A DNA stretch of 53,186 bases from Phoronis australis (Eukaryota > Phoronida > Phoronidae). The position numbers were made by a program, and so were the translations under genes. The stretch lies in contig NMRA01000198.1 of the NCBI GenBank assembly GCA_002633005.1, forward strand, positions 317,269 through 370,454, read 5' to 3'. This document shows, in pieces, positions 30,109 to 42,700 of the stretch. Numbering within the stretch: position 1 is the stretch's first letter; each line of letters starts with the position of its first letter. Below the pieces are notes generated by a model, which saw only the letters and a list, made by a program, of their open reading frames with translations, had not been told where the DNA came from and did not search any database.

Positions 30109-31470
30109 TTAAGTTTCTCCCTTCTTTTGGCATTTCTAGGAAACATTGTTTAAGTGAAACTTTATGATGAATATATATACTACCCACGAGGCCATGACCA
30201 TAACATGGGGCGACTTTTATCAGTTTATTTTGTGGATTAAAAATAGACAGGAATGTTGAAAATTAAAACTTGTGAAAACAATTAAATCTTCTGTTTCAAT
30301 TCCAAACAATCCAAAAAACGATCAAAAAGGAAAAAATAGGATTCAGCTACTTTGAAGGCCAAGTTTTTGGATAATGGCTAGAGTGCCCTAGATCTACATA
30401 GTGTTCGCCTTGTAGTTGTTGTGGCAATGGTCATAGAACTCCAGCCTTGGAATGCCTACTCCAATATCTCCAACTGCTGAGGTTGCACTCTGCTGAAAAA
30501 AGGTGGCATTTGCTGGCATTCTGTTGTTCTGGTGTTGTTATCCCAATGGAATTTACAGTCACAAAATCTTTTCGAAATCTTCTATTTTTCAATGAAATGC
30601 ATAAAAATCATATCATTAGAAAGCCTTTCCTCAGTTCTTGATGATATATTGTTACAGCAGAAGCAAATGATACAGTTTAATTCATAAATAATTATCATTT
30701 CGCATACCTGACAGGTTTGAAAAATATTTTTTTTGGCAAAATTCGAAAAACAACACTGCGTCTGAAATTGGTGACATGTTATTGTACTTATCAAATTATT
30801 AAAAGTAAAATGAGTAATGATAACAGAGGAGCACTGATACAAAGTAAACAAGACGCTTATGGCTAGCAATGAACAAGAGCAACACCAAGCATTGAAATGC
30901 ACCCACCACTGCAACGCAAATTTGTGCTTCTAGTTTCTAATGGTGATTTCAGTATCATAAAAATGGCCATTACATGGCACAGAATATGTCAAACCTATCC
31001 AAAAGGCATAGTCGTCTTTCTATTTTATGAAAGCCTACCAAGGAACTCCAAATATACAGATGTAAAAAAAAACAAATTGCCATTAGAAGGCACAGTCATA
31101 GTCGAATCTGCCCATCACATTAAAATTGCCACAAGGGGTAGATCCGAAAACAGACTACACATCTGCCAAATCTCATTACAAACCTGCCAGGGGTTCAGGA
31201 GATACAGCCGCAGACGCCAAGACAGAGATGACAGTAATATGCAATCAAATACATGGGCGGCACAGCACTGAAATAAGTGGGGGGGGACTATTCTGGCAAA
31301 CTATACAGTTGCAATGTCTTACTGAGTCACTCAAAGGGAGCAAATTGTAACTCATCAGACAAAACGATGATAATTACTTTTCCACATACAATATTACAAC
31401 AATGAATGTAACAAGCCATAGAACAAGTAGCACACAGTATGTGAACTTTATCTTCTAACATTTGTCAGTT

Positions 31471-33267
31471 TTAAAAGCTCGCCTGTAGAATACGGTCCAT
31501 CTTAGCAGGCAGCAGCGCCACCATCTCCTCACAAATCTCCAACTCGCTGCTCATTACTTCACATGCCTCTGGGTGACGCTTGCAGTAACTCACCAGAAAC
31601 TGATAGTTCTCCACACTCTGCTTCATGTTCAACAACCGCTTCGAAACAACAGGTTCAATGATTTTAGAGTACAAACGCCCGATGCAGAACTTGGCAACCA
31701 GAGCAGGTCTCAGACAGTCATCATTCAGTTTATCAGGAAAGACCTTCTTGGCATCCTTTAAGGTTTCCAGGTATTCCTCATACTTGCCAATGCTCTGGAG
31801 TGCCAGCTGGTTTATCTTACGAGCTGCATGAGCTGAAGGAATGGCTCTCTCCTGTCCTTCTTCGGGTTCTGCGTTTTCCACAACTGCCAGCTTGCAGTCC
31901 AGCATGGTGCTGTAAGTTTCAGCTATTTCATAAATCAGCTGCCGGCAGATCAGCAAATAGTGTTGTGGATTAAGCTCCTTCAGCACATCGGACAGCATAT
32001 CCGCCCTTCGCTTGTGCATTTTTGACTGCTTCTCAAAACTCATCTCAAAGAAGGCTAATAGTTTAAATAGCCTACTATGGTCTTGTACAAGCTCTACGTA
32101 ATCGCTGCAGTAATCGTCAAGTGTGTAGAATTCTTTGGCACAACTCAGCCAGCGCTGCACTAGCAGAAATATGTCACGTCCAAACTTGTATGTGGAAACT
32201 GGTGCGAAAGTAATCATACTCTCATACGATGTCAGTTCCAGCTTGAATCTCAGTGAGTGGTCAATTTCTCCACTCTGATCCACATCAGATTTGTCAAAGG
32301 GATTATCTACTTTCTCTTCGATTCTCTTTAGCAATCTATCTTGAGAGTATTCCAATAGCGCAAGCCCATACTTAGCCCAACACCGCTCAATATCAGCAGT
32401 GTGACGAAGCAACTTTTCTCGTTTATCTCTCAAATCTGGCGATTCCTCAGGTGGCTTCCGTAAATCTCCTACTTCTTCGAATACTCTTGTAGCAGCAGCT
32501 AAACAATGGCGAGCGACCAAATAATTATTTTGAGTTATATAGTACTGAGAAAGAGTTGCGGCATTCAATGCCCAGTCTACAGGATCATACTTTTTAGACT
32601 TAAGTTGACGCTGAAGGGTCTTGTGACAAAGTTCGGCAGATTTTTTGGGCTGCTCCATTTTCCCATACACCTGTGCGAGATAATACAACGTATGCGTGTA
32701 CTGACTCTCAAACTCATTTGAGCGGTCTCGCTCTTTCTCTGAATCTGACTTAGACGCATTTGTGAAGAATATGTCATCAAATGTTGATGGAGTACCACCA
32801 ACGTTATGTTTAAAATCAACATACACTTTCTCGGATTTTTCTAGAAAGTGAAATGCTTTTTGATACGAGCTTCTGCCACACCACAAAATCCCAAGTTGGT
32901 TGTAAGCAAACTGAATCACGAAACATGTTTTCTCTGTTTTTTCTAGGGGTTCTAACAAACTAACGGACTTCATAAGATGTTCTTCACCCGATGACAGCTC
33001 TTCTGTTTCAACATAATTTGTGCCGAGTTTCGCTTGCAATGCGGCAACAACCAAGGTGAAGGTCAAATTTTCCTCCGCCGAGCTCTCACCAATGTTGTTA
33101 AAACTGTCGACACTGGACTTAATTTCCATCAAAATTTCTCTGGCTTTGTACAATGATTTGTAAGGGTTATCTTCAGGGTCATTTTTAGACTCAATTTCAG
33201 ACAACTCAACCGCTTCCGCATACTTCTTAGAAGCTTCATTCAGCAAGTACTCCGTCAAGGTCGCCAT
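31471..33267 (-). CDS. KIFBP: KIF-binding protein, intronless, complete
   Basis: 598 aa in one exon; human KIFBP is 621 aa. Seen and matching the family in order: TEELSSGEEHLMKSVSLLEP, NQLGILW, YTHTLYYLAQVYGKME, WALNAATLSQYYI, ARHCLAAA, VELVQDHSRLFKLLAFFE, KMHKRRADML, LNPQHYLLICRQLIYEIAET, KVFPDKLNDDCLRPALVAKF. The fold is a helical, TPR-like solenoid. Known role: it binds the motor domains of a subset of kinesins and blocks microtubule binding, affecting axonal and mitotic transport. The start ATG is in good context (GCAATGGCG). The stop is TAA at 31471-31473. Unlike the neighbours it has no introns, which may mark a retrocopy or intron loss. Divergent from DYNC2LI1. Confidence 0.95.
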   Translation of the reverse strand: MATLTEYLLNEASKKYAEAVELSEIESKNDPEDNPYKSLYKAREILMEIKSSVDSFNNIGESSAEENLTFTLVVAALQAKLGTNYVETEELSSGEEHLMKSVSLLEPLEKTEKTCFVIQFAYNQLGILWCGRSSYQKAFHFLEKSEKVYVDFKHNVGGTPSTFDDIFFTNASKSDSEKERDRSNEFESQYTHTLYYLAQVYGKMEQPKKSAELCHKTLQRQLKSKKYDPVDWALNAATLSQYYITQNNYLVARHCLAAATRVFEEVGDLRKPPEESPDLRDKREKLLRHTADIERCWAKYGLALLEYSQDRLLKRIEEKVDNPFDKSDVDQSGEIDHSLRFKLELTSYESMITFAPVSTYKFGRDIFLLVQRWLSCAKEFYTLDDYCSDYVELVQDHSRLFKLLAFFEMSFEKQSKMHKRRADMLSDVLKELNPQHYLLICRQLIYEIAETYSTMLDCKLAVVENAEPEEGQERAIPSAHAARKINQLALQSIGKYEEYLETLKDAKKVFPDKLNDDCLRPALVAKFCIGRLYSKIIEPVVSKRLLNMKQSVENYQFLVSYCKRHPEACEVMSSELEICEEMVALLPAKMDRILQASF

Positions 33268-33729
33268 TGCGAATATTAAAGTAACAGGTCTTTCATGATT
33301 GTAAAATCTTGCGTGTATTTATTTTCTTTTACTTGATAGCAAATAAACTTTAAAAGTGGATGTTTCAAAATAATTTTTTTATTTTATGAATGTCAAATTA
33401 TGTTTTTAAATACATTTATTGCGCCTTTATGTACAGTTATATTAATAATATATTAATTACAATACACTTTAAAATTAATCTATTTTACATTTGTTCTAAA
33501 AATATGTTTTTTTATCCAAAAGCTATCATTTTAATACTTTTTTTAATAAAAATCAAAAATTTTTGGTATTTTAAAATTTTCAATTTAAGATTTTGCGTTT
33601 CATTAATTGTATGTTGGTTCATGTGCGGACCGGAATTCCTTTCAGGTTGCCAGAGAAGCTTTGACACAGGCAGCTTCCCATTTTGGTTTGCGCTGTGTCT
33701 GCTTTCTGGTGTGGAATATACAGATAAAC
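33268..33729. promoter_or_regulatory. Shared divergent promoter region of KIFBP and DYNC2LI1
   Basis: Only 462 bp separate the two start codons. The KIFBP side is very A+T-rich; the DYNC2LI1 side is more mixed. No TATA box is convincing. The arrangement suggests a bidirectional promoter (inference). Confidence 0.6.
33646..33659 (+). promoter_or_regulatory. X-box-like (RFX) motif upstream of DYNC2LI1
   Basis: GTTGCCAGAGAAGC matches the RFX X-box GTHNYYATRRNAAC at 12 of 14 positions, with a perfect first half-site, 71-84 bp ahead of the ATG. The C. elegans orthologue xbx-1 is a known X-box/DAF-19 target, so position and gene type both fit. Confidence 0.5.
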
Positions 33730-33740
33730 ATGTCTAAAAC
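33730..33740 (+). CDS. DYNC2LI1: DYNC2LI1 exon 1 (residues 1-4)
   Basis: ATGTCTAAAAC followed by gtaagt. Only 11 nt of coding sequence; chosen because frame and distance fit and the protein family has a similarly short lead before LWDIA. Confidence 0.7.
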
Positions 33741-36700
33741 GTAAGTTTTATAGAAGAAGAAGTGGCGATCCTTGCGAAACGGTTTATCACAGTTACGGTG
33801 GAAGAGCCTTGTTTTTTTTATTGGGCAATGTCTATTGTCATGAATGTCATGTTTCACTCTACTCTCTACTGTCGTACTGAGACAGTGACATCAGTCTCTA
33901 GCGGACTAGAGACGGGGTAGCTCCTATGGGAGCTTCATACGCTGGAAGCCTTTCGGCGAATTATGCCTCACACTGACTAAAACATCAAAGTCACATTATT
34001 ATTAATACCTTTTGCGCATAGAGGGACATCTTAGGAGGTCATCGATGTATTTGGCCTTCCAACTCAAAGAAATACTGCCGTTATCAAACTTTTTCTTGGT
34101 ACAGTCCCTCATTCAGTTCCCAAAATTGGTAACTGGCCATTTTTACCCTGTGCACCTCAGGGGATATGACGTCATACCACCTGCCACCTGTTAAAAATGG
34201 CGAGTGTACAATTCTCTTTTGTAACAATGAAAAATATGTTGCTTGTGACATGGACACGCACCATTTCGTAATTTTTTGTGCAAAATTTGTTCTTAACTTT
34301 TGTTTGCTGGCATCAAAATTCTTGAAACATATAATGAAACCAGCTCTGATAATCTGATAATTTATTGCGACGTGTAAGCAACCTCGTGGAAGAACATTAG
34401 TTGATTGAAGAATTGGTGAAAATAGAAACCAGCCAATAGGTGACGCAATATTTCTTGGCGCTGAAAGCCGACACAAAAGATCGCACCACAATTATAGCAG
34501 CAGAATAACGGTAGAACGCCAATTTTTCCAACACTGATAAATTACTTAGTTTACTCTGTTGCCTAAGGAATAATGTACCATGATCAACAGTGTACCCAAG
34601 GTCTACAACTTTTTGTTGAATAAATTAGCATTAACCAGTCCTATTGCTGCACCATTGTTCTTGGACACAAAAATGAAACCTCTACATATTCTAGCTTGAT
34701 TACTGAATTGCACATGTGCACAATCTTGCCTTTCTAGAATACAGATGGTAAAAATTTGAAGTAGTAGAGGAAGTAGCCTTGGTGCAGAGCTGTATACTAA
34801 ATATACAGCTTTGCACCAATGTGGGTAAAAAACTGACGCTATTACAGTAATAGGAGGTTTCTATTCTTTAATGTCTCTGTATCTACTCTTCTCATCTGAG
34901 TCACTGGCTTCCTACACCTGCTGTTCCTGTGCTTGGTGCTTTTATCACGTTTATTTAACGGTCACCTTATCAGGATATACAAAATTATTTGAATAAAATA
35001 ATTCAACCTTTCCAACAGCATTCTTTGAGTTGACCACATTTATTATTCCTATAAAGGATAATTGAGAAACGAACATTTTATGTCAATTTGCAAACTTTTC
35101 TTTGCGCAAAGCACCTGTGTTGTCATATTTGCAACAAGTCTGTCTGGTAAATCAACTAACCAGACGTGCTAGAAGGTTTTCCTTTTTCTTTTCTTCCACT
35201 TTTCTCATCAATGGTGTGGCGGATGGAGTTGTGTTTAAATAATATATTGTATCTGGTTTCCAGGGTTGAGAGAAGCCTTTGGGACATAGCAGTTGACGAG
35301 TCCAATGAAACAGGTAAAAGTAATATACAGGGTACAGAATAATGCCTACTCAGAGAGGAAATGGATCTGGTCTATTCTGGCTCATGATTGGTCAAAGAAA
35401 TGATGTCAAATTACTTAACAATGAAGACTGGCCCTCCTAACAAGGTTGCAGATTAGTCGTCCCCTCGTTACGATGTTTTCTTTTGCTTTTAATTACATGT
35501 TGATGTCTGCTGAGTAATGACAACATATTCATAATTTCAATGTCCGTTTATAGTGCGCCGATGTTAGTTCATAGTAATTGTACACTGCTCATGTGACGTC
35601 TAACAGGCTTGTAAACTCATGCGACTTTCCAAATAAGCAACACAGTACTGCCAAGAATTTGGCCAACTGCATGCTAGATGTTAGAACCAGGCCAAACACT
35701 CAGCATGTGTTTGGTAAGCTTGTACTTTCCATAAACCCACCTGAAAATGCTTATTAAATAAACAATTTTGCTGTATATTATTCACACTCAACCTATCCAG
35801 CAGTTTGACAAACCCATGAACAATTGTGACATGTTGAAAATTTAAGGTGGTGGTCTATCCTACCTGTCCCTCTCCCCTTTCAACAGGACCATAATAATAA
35901 ACAAACAATAGCGGCATTCCAATGCAAAATTTAGTAGATGTAATCCCATTATTTTTTCCACTAAAATTTTAATGTGAAAAATTTTTGGATTGGGACACGA
36001 TTTCTTCTCTATTCTGAATTCCAAATTTGCATGGACTAATGCCAGGAAATTTTATTTGTGTGTTTAAACGGTCTGTTTACTCAATTAAGAGTAGTTTAGT
36101 GTCAATTCCTGCCAATAAGAGCGACAAAAATGTCGGTACTCCGGCAATCAGGAATCCTTGGGAACATTACCGTTTGTGGAATTAATCCTGAACATTTTTT
36201 CCTGAAATATTTCCGGGATTTCAAAATATATGAGAATGCAGATAATACCAACATGATGTTTTAGGTATCCCTCAGGTGCTTATCTTTCGAATGTGTTGCT
36301 GGGACCCCCATTGAAACATCCAAGATTTGCTATTGAATACATATGATTTGTTAAGGTCAGTAGGAATGTTTATATGTTTTGTGTGCCAAGCTTTATGTCA
36401 CTTGAGTGAAATACTGCTTTTTTTCAGAGCATCAACAACAGAGTGATGAAAGCTCAATTTTGTTTGTTGGCAGCAGAAGTTCTGTAAGTCAGATAAAGAT
36501 TACTTAATAAATGTTAATAAATTATACAATGTGTATTTGAGTAGATTGTTGTTTTCAGTAATCAGAATTTGCTGAAAATGTAGATTATTGTAGTTAATGT
36601 TGTGAGAGTGTTGAAATTTAATCTTCAGTGGTAACATTCCATTTTTCAACTTTTATTTCATTACTCTCATACAGCCGAAAGAATCGTTTGTTTGCAAAGA

Positions 36701-39700
36701 TACTACACTTGAGAATACAGCACATAGTAATCTATACTCCAAAGAATTATTTCAGCAATTTGAGATATTTTAATGCATTTAATTTAATTTAAGTTTCATT
36801 TGAGAACAAATGCTGGATAATCCTTTGCGAGTCACTTGCATGATCTCATTAAAAGGACATCATTTTTATGACCAAATAACACAATTTTGGCATTGTTGAA
36901 CAGAATAGCTTTGACCCAAGTTATAGAACAAAATTCATTGTTATTGTGATTTGATTACAAATCACCAATTCTTGCCACACAGATGCTGAAATCAAAGCAG
37001 GTGACTGCTTAAACTACTCTGTTGTATACTGTGTGGGGTTTACCTCAGGTAGCAGTGTTTGGCTGTGGCATAAGAGTTTTGGATAAGATTCTGTGCAGGG
37101 ACTAACTTCAGAAAAAAATAATCTCAATGGTAATGTCCCCATATCTATTTTAAGTTATCTGTCCTCTATTATTTCAGGGGAAGACTTCTATCATACTCAG
37201 GTTTCTTGATAGGTATGCTAATTTGTTATATCTTTGCCCTTGTCCTCGGTGATTCTCATTATTTATTGCACTTCTGGCCAAATATAGTGTGGAATCTCAT
37301 GCATAGTAGACAAAAATGATTGCTCCAGCTCACCTGTTTTCATTTTTCAGCAGCTTCTAACATTGTTGTGAGTACCTGGAATATTTCAAAACAATGTCTG
37401 GTGTCAGTTATAGTGAACTAGAACTTCAAAAAATTAGAAAACATTTAATTTACTTTTCTACTAATTGTCTTTTATGAAAAAGAGAAAATGAATATCACTT
37501 GGTCTATACTGGGTCCTAAACTGGTGATATTTCACTATAGTTAGATACTTGATGCTTCTAGTCATTTTTAATTTGGTGCAGTTTGTGCCTTTTATGCTTG
37601 CAAGAACAATGTTAGTGTTATCACAGTCTTGTATTTTTATCTTAACCAGAGACGAAGTAGCCAGACCTACGACTGCCTTGGAGTACACATATGGAAGGAG
37701 AGCAAAGGGTCACAACATTGTAAGTTTTTTATTAACATACCCCCAGAAATCACACAGGCTCTCACTAACTCCCTCGCATACATTCGCTACTAAGACCGAG
37801 CTCAGAGGAGTTGGGAGTCACATTTGTGCAATGCTCGATTGTCAGCCAGTGAAGCCAGGATTCGAACCCAGGTCTCCCAAATGGGAGTTCAGAGCTCAAA
37901 TCAGTGAACTCTTACTTTGTAGATGCTGATTAAAGGTTTAGATAAGTAATTGTGAGTGCATCACAGTCTAGAAAAAGGTGTAAAATTATCTCGGTAACAA
38001 GCAGTTAGTTATGTGTATATTCTCAGAGATTTTGCATTTTCACTCTAGTCATATTTAATTATTTTCAGAAATGCTTGTGTGGAGCATATGACCAAATTTC
38101 TGACTTAAATCTTTAAGTCACTTTTCATGAAACAGGCCCCTGTCTCCTGATATACATTCTGAACATGTCAATGCATTAAGTAGCCATTGTCTTCAGGTAT
38201 TGTTTTAAAACAACTAACAAAATTAACTAATGCAGTATAAAATTAGGTTTGTTTATTGCATGCTGATATTTTATATAACTCTGATGTTGCTTGTCTTGGA
38301 ACTGCATCTGAAGATGATCAGAAAATATAGAAATGTTATTTGTTCCTAATGTGTTTTCGAGTCCTCTGAGTTTAAAACCTAAAATTTGTGACAAACTCCT
38401 GCCAATTCTAACCCAAGAATTTTTTGTGAATAATAATTTCTCTACAGTCGCTTTGTAACAACACAAACCAAGGAAGTAAGTGAATTTCCACTGAAGTGCT
38501 CAGAAAAAGTTGTTTGACCAGTTGCCATGGACTAAATGCATCACAATTCTGTTGTAAAATAATTCAGTTTGATACGCAGTACGACATGGAAAGACAAATG
38601 TTGCTCATGTAAATGAGTACTTTAATGACATTACGATAGCACATGTACATAATGTCAGTTACCATGTTTTATACGCAGTTTCAACAGCTAATGATAAATA
38701 TTTTTTCTGTTGTTGCAGGCTAAAGACATAGCCCATATATGGGAATTGGGGGGCGGGACTTGGCTGTCAAGACTGATGGATGTGCCATTCAGTATTGATA
38801 CTATATTGTAAGTATTGTAATCACAAATTTAAATAAATAAATAGAGTCTTCTCTATTGTTTTACTGTAATATTTTTTCTATAATTGGAGATGATTGATAA
38901 GACTTTGAGAAGATGTGGAAGAAGTTGAAATATCCAGCGACAGAGAGACTCGCCCTCATAAAATAAATGTCGCCAAAAGATTTTTGTGGAACACAATGCC
39001 ACAGAGAAACCCTTAGTAGAAGTACAGACTGACATTTTCCTATCTAGTTAACTTGTGAATGAGATTTTCAATACTGCTGCACTGTTTCAGGTGCCTATGA
39101 CACTGGTTCCAGTCTAGGAGACAGTGTGGTCTAGTGGTAACTACAACCTCTGGATTTAGAGATCATGGGTTCAAATCCCACAAGATCACACTGCTGGTCC
39201 TTTGAGAAATGTCTCCTGCTCCAAAACACGCTTTGTATTCAAATGTATTGTATATGTTCTCAATTGCTTGAAGTTGCACATGTAATGCGTATTATTCTGT
39301 TATGATCATTGTCACTATTATTGTTATCATTATTACTATTGTTATGTTGCAAAGTATTTGTATAAAAAATTCATGTGGTCTATTGGAGGTCAGCATCCTT
39401 TTAAAGTGCCATTAAACCTGTACTCTCTGTCAAGAAAAAACAAGTCGATTTTACCCTCGCAACTAATAAAAATAAAATTTCCGGTCACACTGTGACAAAC
39501 TATTATGAAGTTGGTCTGGAGAAATAATGAATTTTTAGTTTTTCCCCAGCCCAGAAATCACTTCTGAGTAAGAAACACAATAAGACCAGTTTTATAACAG
39601 TAAGTGGCCTAAATCAAAACTTGTTTTTTGACAGAAAGCATGGGTTTAACGGGAATTATTGAGTTTAGTTGTAGTTGTTATGTGGACTACTTTCCATTTA

Positions 39701-42700
39701 GAACAAGCTCATTGGCCATTGTTCTGGATCTCTCACTGCCCAATGAGATGTGGTTTACTTTGGAGAAACTGTTAGCTGCAGCCAAACAACGAATCAACGA
39801 CATCCTCTCATCTGCCAAACAGACACATCCAGATCTGAAAGAGAGGCTAACACAGAGAATGTGGGAGAGATTGGGGGATGACATTGTTGTAAGGGTTCTT
39901 ATAGATACTAATTATAATCAAATTATTAAACACACGAAAACAAAGCCATAGACGCACCAAAGTGCGTTCAGTGATGAAGCACTGGATACATCTACTAGGT
40001 CATGTGTTCAGAGAACTGTCTTGAATAGTTACTGTTTGCATGGGGTCTGTTTCATGAAAAGCAACTTAGACTGAAATTTTGTCTTCTGCTCCACACTACT
40101 ATTTCTGAGAAATGATTAAATCTCACTCGAGAAAAAGTGCAAACTAAGTCTCTGAGAATGTACATGTAAGTATTACTGATAATTACTAAGGGAATTTTTG
40201 TAAATCATTCCTGTAATGCGCTCATAATTACTTCACTAAACTTTTTTTCAGCAATTATGAAGTGGGAGCGAAGGACCAAATTTCTGTCATCTTAAGTCGC
40301 TTTCATGAAACAGGCCCTGGCCTGTGGAAATCTGATTTTTATGTCAGACATATTCACGTCGTAAAGCTTAGTACATTGGTGTCCAATCTTATCCACCACC
40401 TCTACCATACACCCTACACCCCAAGAAGTTTTTCCTCTGACGCTGCAAATTCATTGAGATCATTTATATATCGGAACATGGTTTTCAATAGTCTTTTAAC
40501 CAGAAATGCTGGGACAACACAAAGTGTATTGCGAGTTTGGTGAGAATGTGCTAGTGTTGCACAATATCTTTCTAGTGCTAGTCACCAGAGTATGCTTGCG
40601 ACCGTATTGGAGGATATACTGGATGGCTAAGTTGGAAAGTTGAAACATGATATATATGCACTGAAGACTCTCAATCTGTCCTTTGCACAATTCAAGTCTT
40701 ATGTCACTCACATGTGTCACAGGTGGCACTATTGAATGTACCTCAGATCAGCCAATTGCATCGTTTCTGTGGCATGGATGTAGACAAAGAAATAATCACA
40801 TCCAGTCGTTTTGCTGTCTTAAATCCTGTTACCCGTTTGATCTACGGTGTTTTCAATATCAGTTACTGTTTTAGGATAAAGACATGTTGGAACCTCTTCT
40901 TGTACCACTGGTCATTATTGGGAGTAAATACGACCTTTTTCAAGAGTTTGAGCCAGAAAAACGCAAGGTCATCTGTAGGACTCTCCGTTTTATGGCACAC
41001 ATTCATGGAGGAACATTGATTGTGAGTGGTCACTGACATTGTTTGGAATTGACAGAATATTCCCAGAATGCACTTTGATGTCATGTTGACGCGTTGAAAG
41101 ACATTAAGCCATGGTGTTGCTAAATAGTTATTAATTATGGTAATTCTTAGCTATTTAGCACACAACATGGCTGACAAGTGAAAATTTGTTTTGTCAAATT
41201 TCTTCACTGAGAAAAATAAAGGTAATGAACATTTCAGTCTATTACTAGCGTGGTTTGGTCTCTGAATATTTCTCAAAACTGCACTTGTTACAGTTTCCAC
41301 TATGTACAACAAATTACTGAGCCTTTGAAAAACTGAAAAATGGCAAATTTGGTTATCTTTTGTGCAAAACAAGTGGAGAACCACCATAGTTGTGATTGAA
41401 AAATTTTTAAACAGAATTTGTGACATTGTAACTGTGAGGTATGCAGTGTCACAAAGTGTAGGCAACCAAATGTCCCTGTTATGTTGACTTTGAATTTGTA
41501 CTGGGTTCAAGATGCTTAGTTAACCGATTTTTGAACAATGAAGAAGTTCGGTTTTGAATCACGGATTTAATTTTTATAGCGCACAGTGTCTAAGTGGCAG
41601 AAAACACTTCATGAACTTGTCCGTGGGGAACATGTGATGAACATGCTCTGTAAATCAGATTCTGTCATCACATCTGGGTTTTATCGGCATTCTTTCAGAC
41701 CCAGCTTCTATTGTAAGTTAGTGAAGGAGATTTCCTTGATAAGCCATGCTGGGAACTGCTGACTAATGCATAGATCAAAGCTTGGGTTTTGGTTGACAAA
41801 ATCGTTATTACTTGACCAATTTTGAAAATTCAACAATCCGCCTAAGTCTAATTTTTTTGCTCATCTATTCAGATTTTATGGTTGTCCTGTCCCACTAAGA
41901 AAATTGAAAAGTACTGCCTCGATGCTTTGAAGCCTTTTGTTTAGATATGATCTCATAAAAAAGTAATTGCCCTCACTATGTGACCTAGTGAATAGAGTCA
42001 CTCCTTTGATGACCAGCCTTGTAGTGGAAACGAAATGTGAATAGAACCACTCGAGCTGACAACATGACATTGGAGAAATTTAAAAGGTTTCTCCAAATTG
42101 ATCTTTATCTTAAAAAGTTGATGTTTACAGCATAAAGAATGTTGCTAGAACAGGAAGTGGTTATCACTGACACTTATCTCTGTTTCCTAATCCCCAAACA
42201 AAAGCAACCAGTCATAGGTCCAGGTGTTGTTGTAAGCATAATCCCAAATTGGTATGGAACATTCATAGTGGCTGGTTGGTAGATGAGATGTAGCACCTAA
42301 TGTGCTGATACAATGAATAATTGTTATATTCTTCCTCACAGTTCTTCAGTAACAGGCAAGAATCTCTGATGATGAAGACCAGAGCTGTTATCAGCAGCCA
42401 TGTGTTTGGTACAGCCCCAGTGTAAGTTCTCATCATGTCACTTTTTGACATTTCTGTAGTGATGCAAATAGATTGCTACTGCATGAAGATTGTATTGGTC
42501 TTACGCACTTTAGTAAAAAATAGGCTGTTGGCCTGATGGTTTTTATGTTGCACCAGGTGTGCTTAGGCCACAAGACAGGGCACTTTGCTTTAATCACCTG
42601 ATGTAGGTAATTTTTGCATCACTTTATGCTCATAGCTAGCTGTTGCAATGAGCCATATACAAAAGTCATTGTTAGCAGACCTTAAGCTGCTTTCGAACTT

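Larger units (their letters stand above)
24601..31470. other. Repeat-rich intergenic region between ninein and KIFBP
   Basis: Holds the N junctions, a MITE fragment, the 1.3-kb duplication and dispersed repeats. A block TAGAACTCTAGCCCTAGAAT (26522) recurs slightly changed at 30434. The stretch just left of 31471 should be KIFBP 3' UTR, but its end was not determined. No protein gene seen. Confidence 0.6.

Noticed and set aside
31263-31275. Poly(A) remnant that would prove KIFBP is a retrocopy
   Set aside because: Only a G-run is present; no A-rich tail or flanking duplication was seen on the 3' side.
37549-37929. Longer plus-strand frame continuing past DYNC2LI1 exon 5
   Set aside because: Only 37650-37719 is coding; after the consensus gtaagt donor it reads through intron and a SINE fragment.
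39118-39250. Functional tRNA gene
   Set aside because: Has A- and B-box-like parts but no proper acceptor-stem pairing, and its head recurs in other SINE copies.
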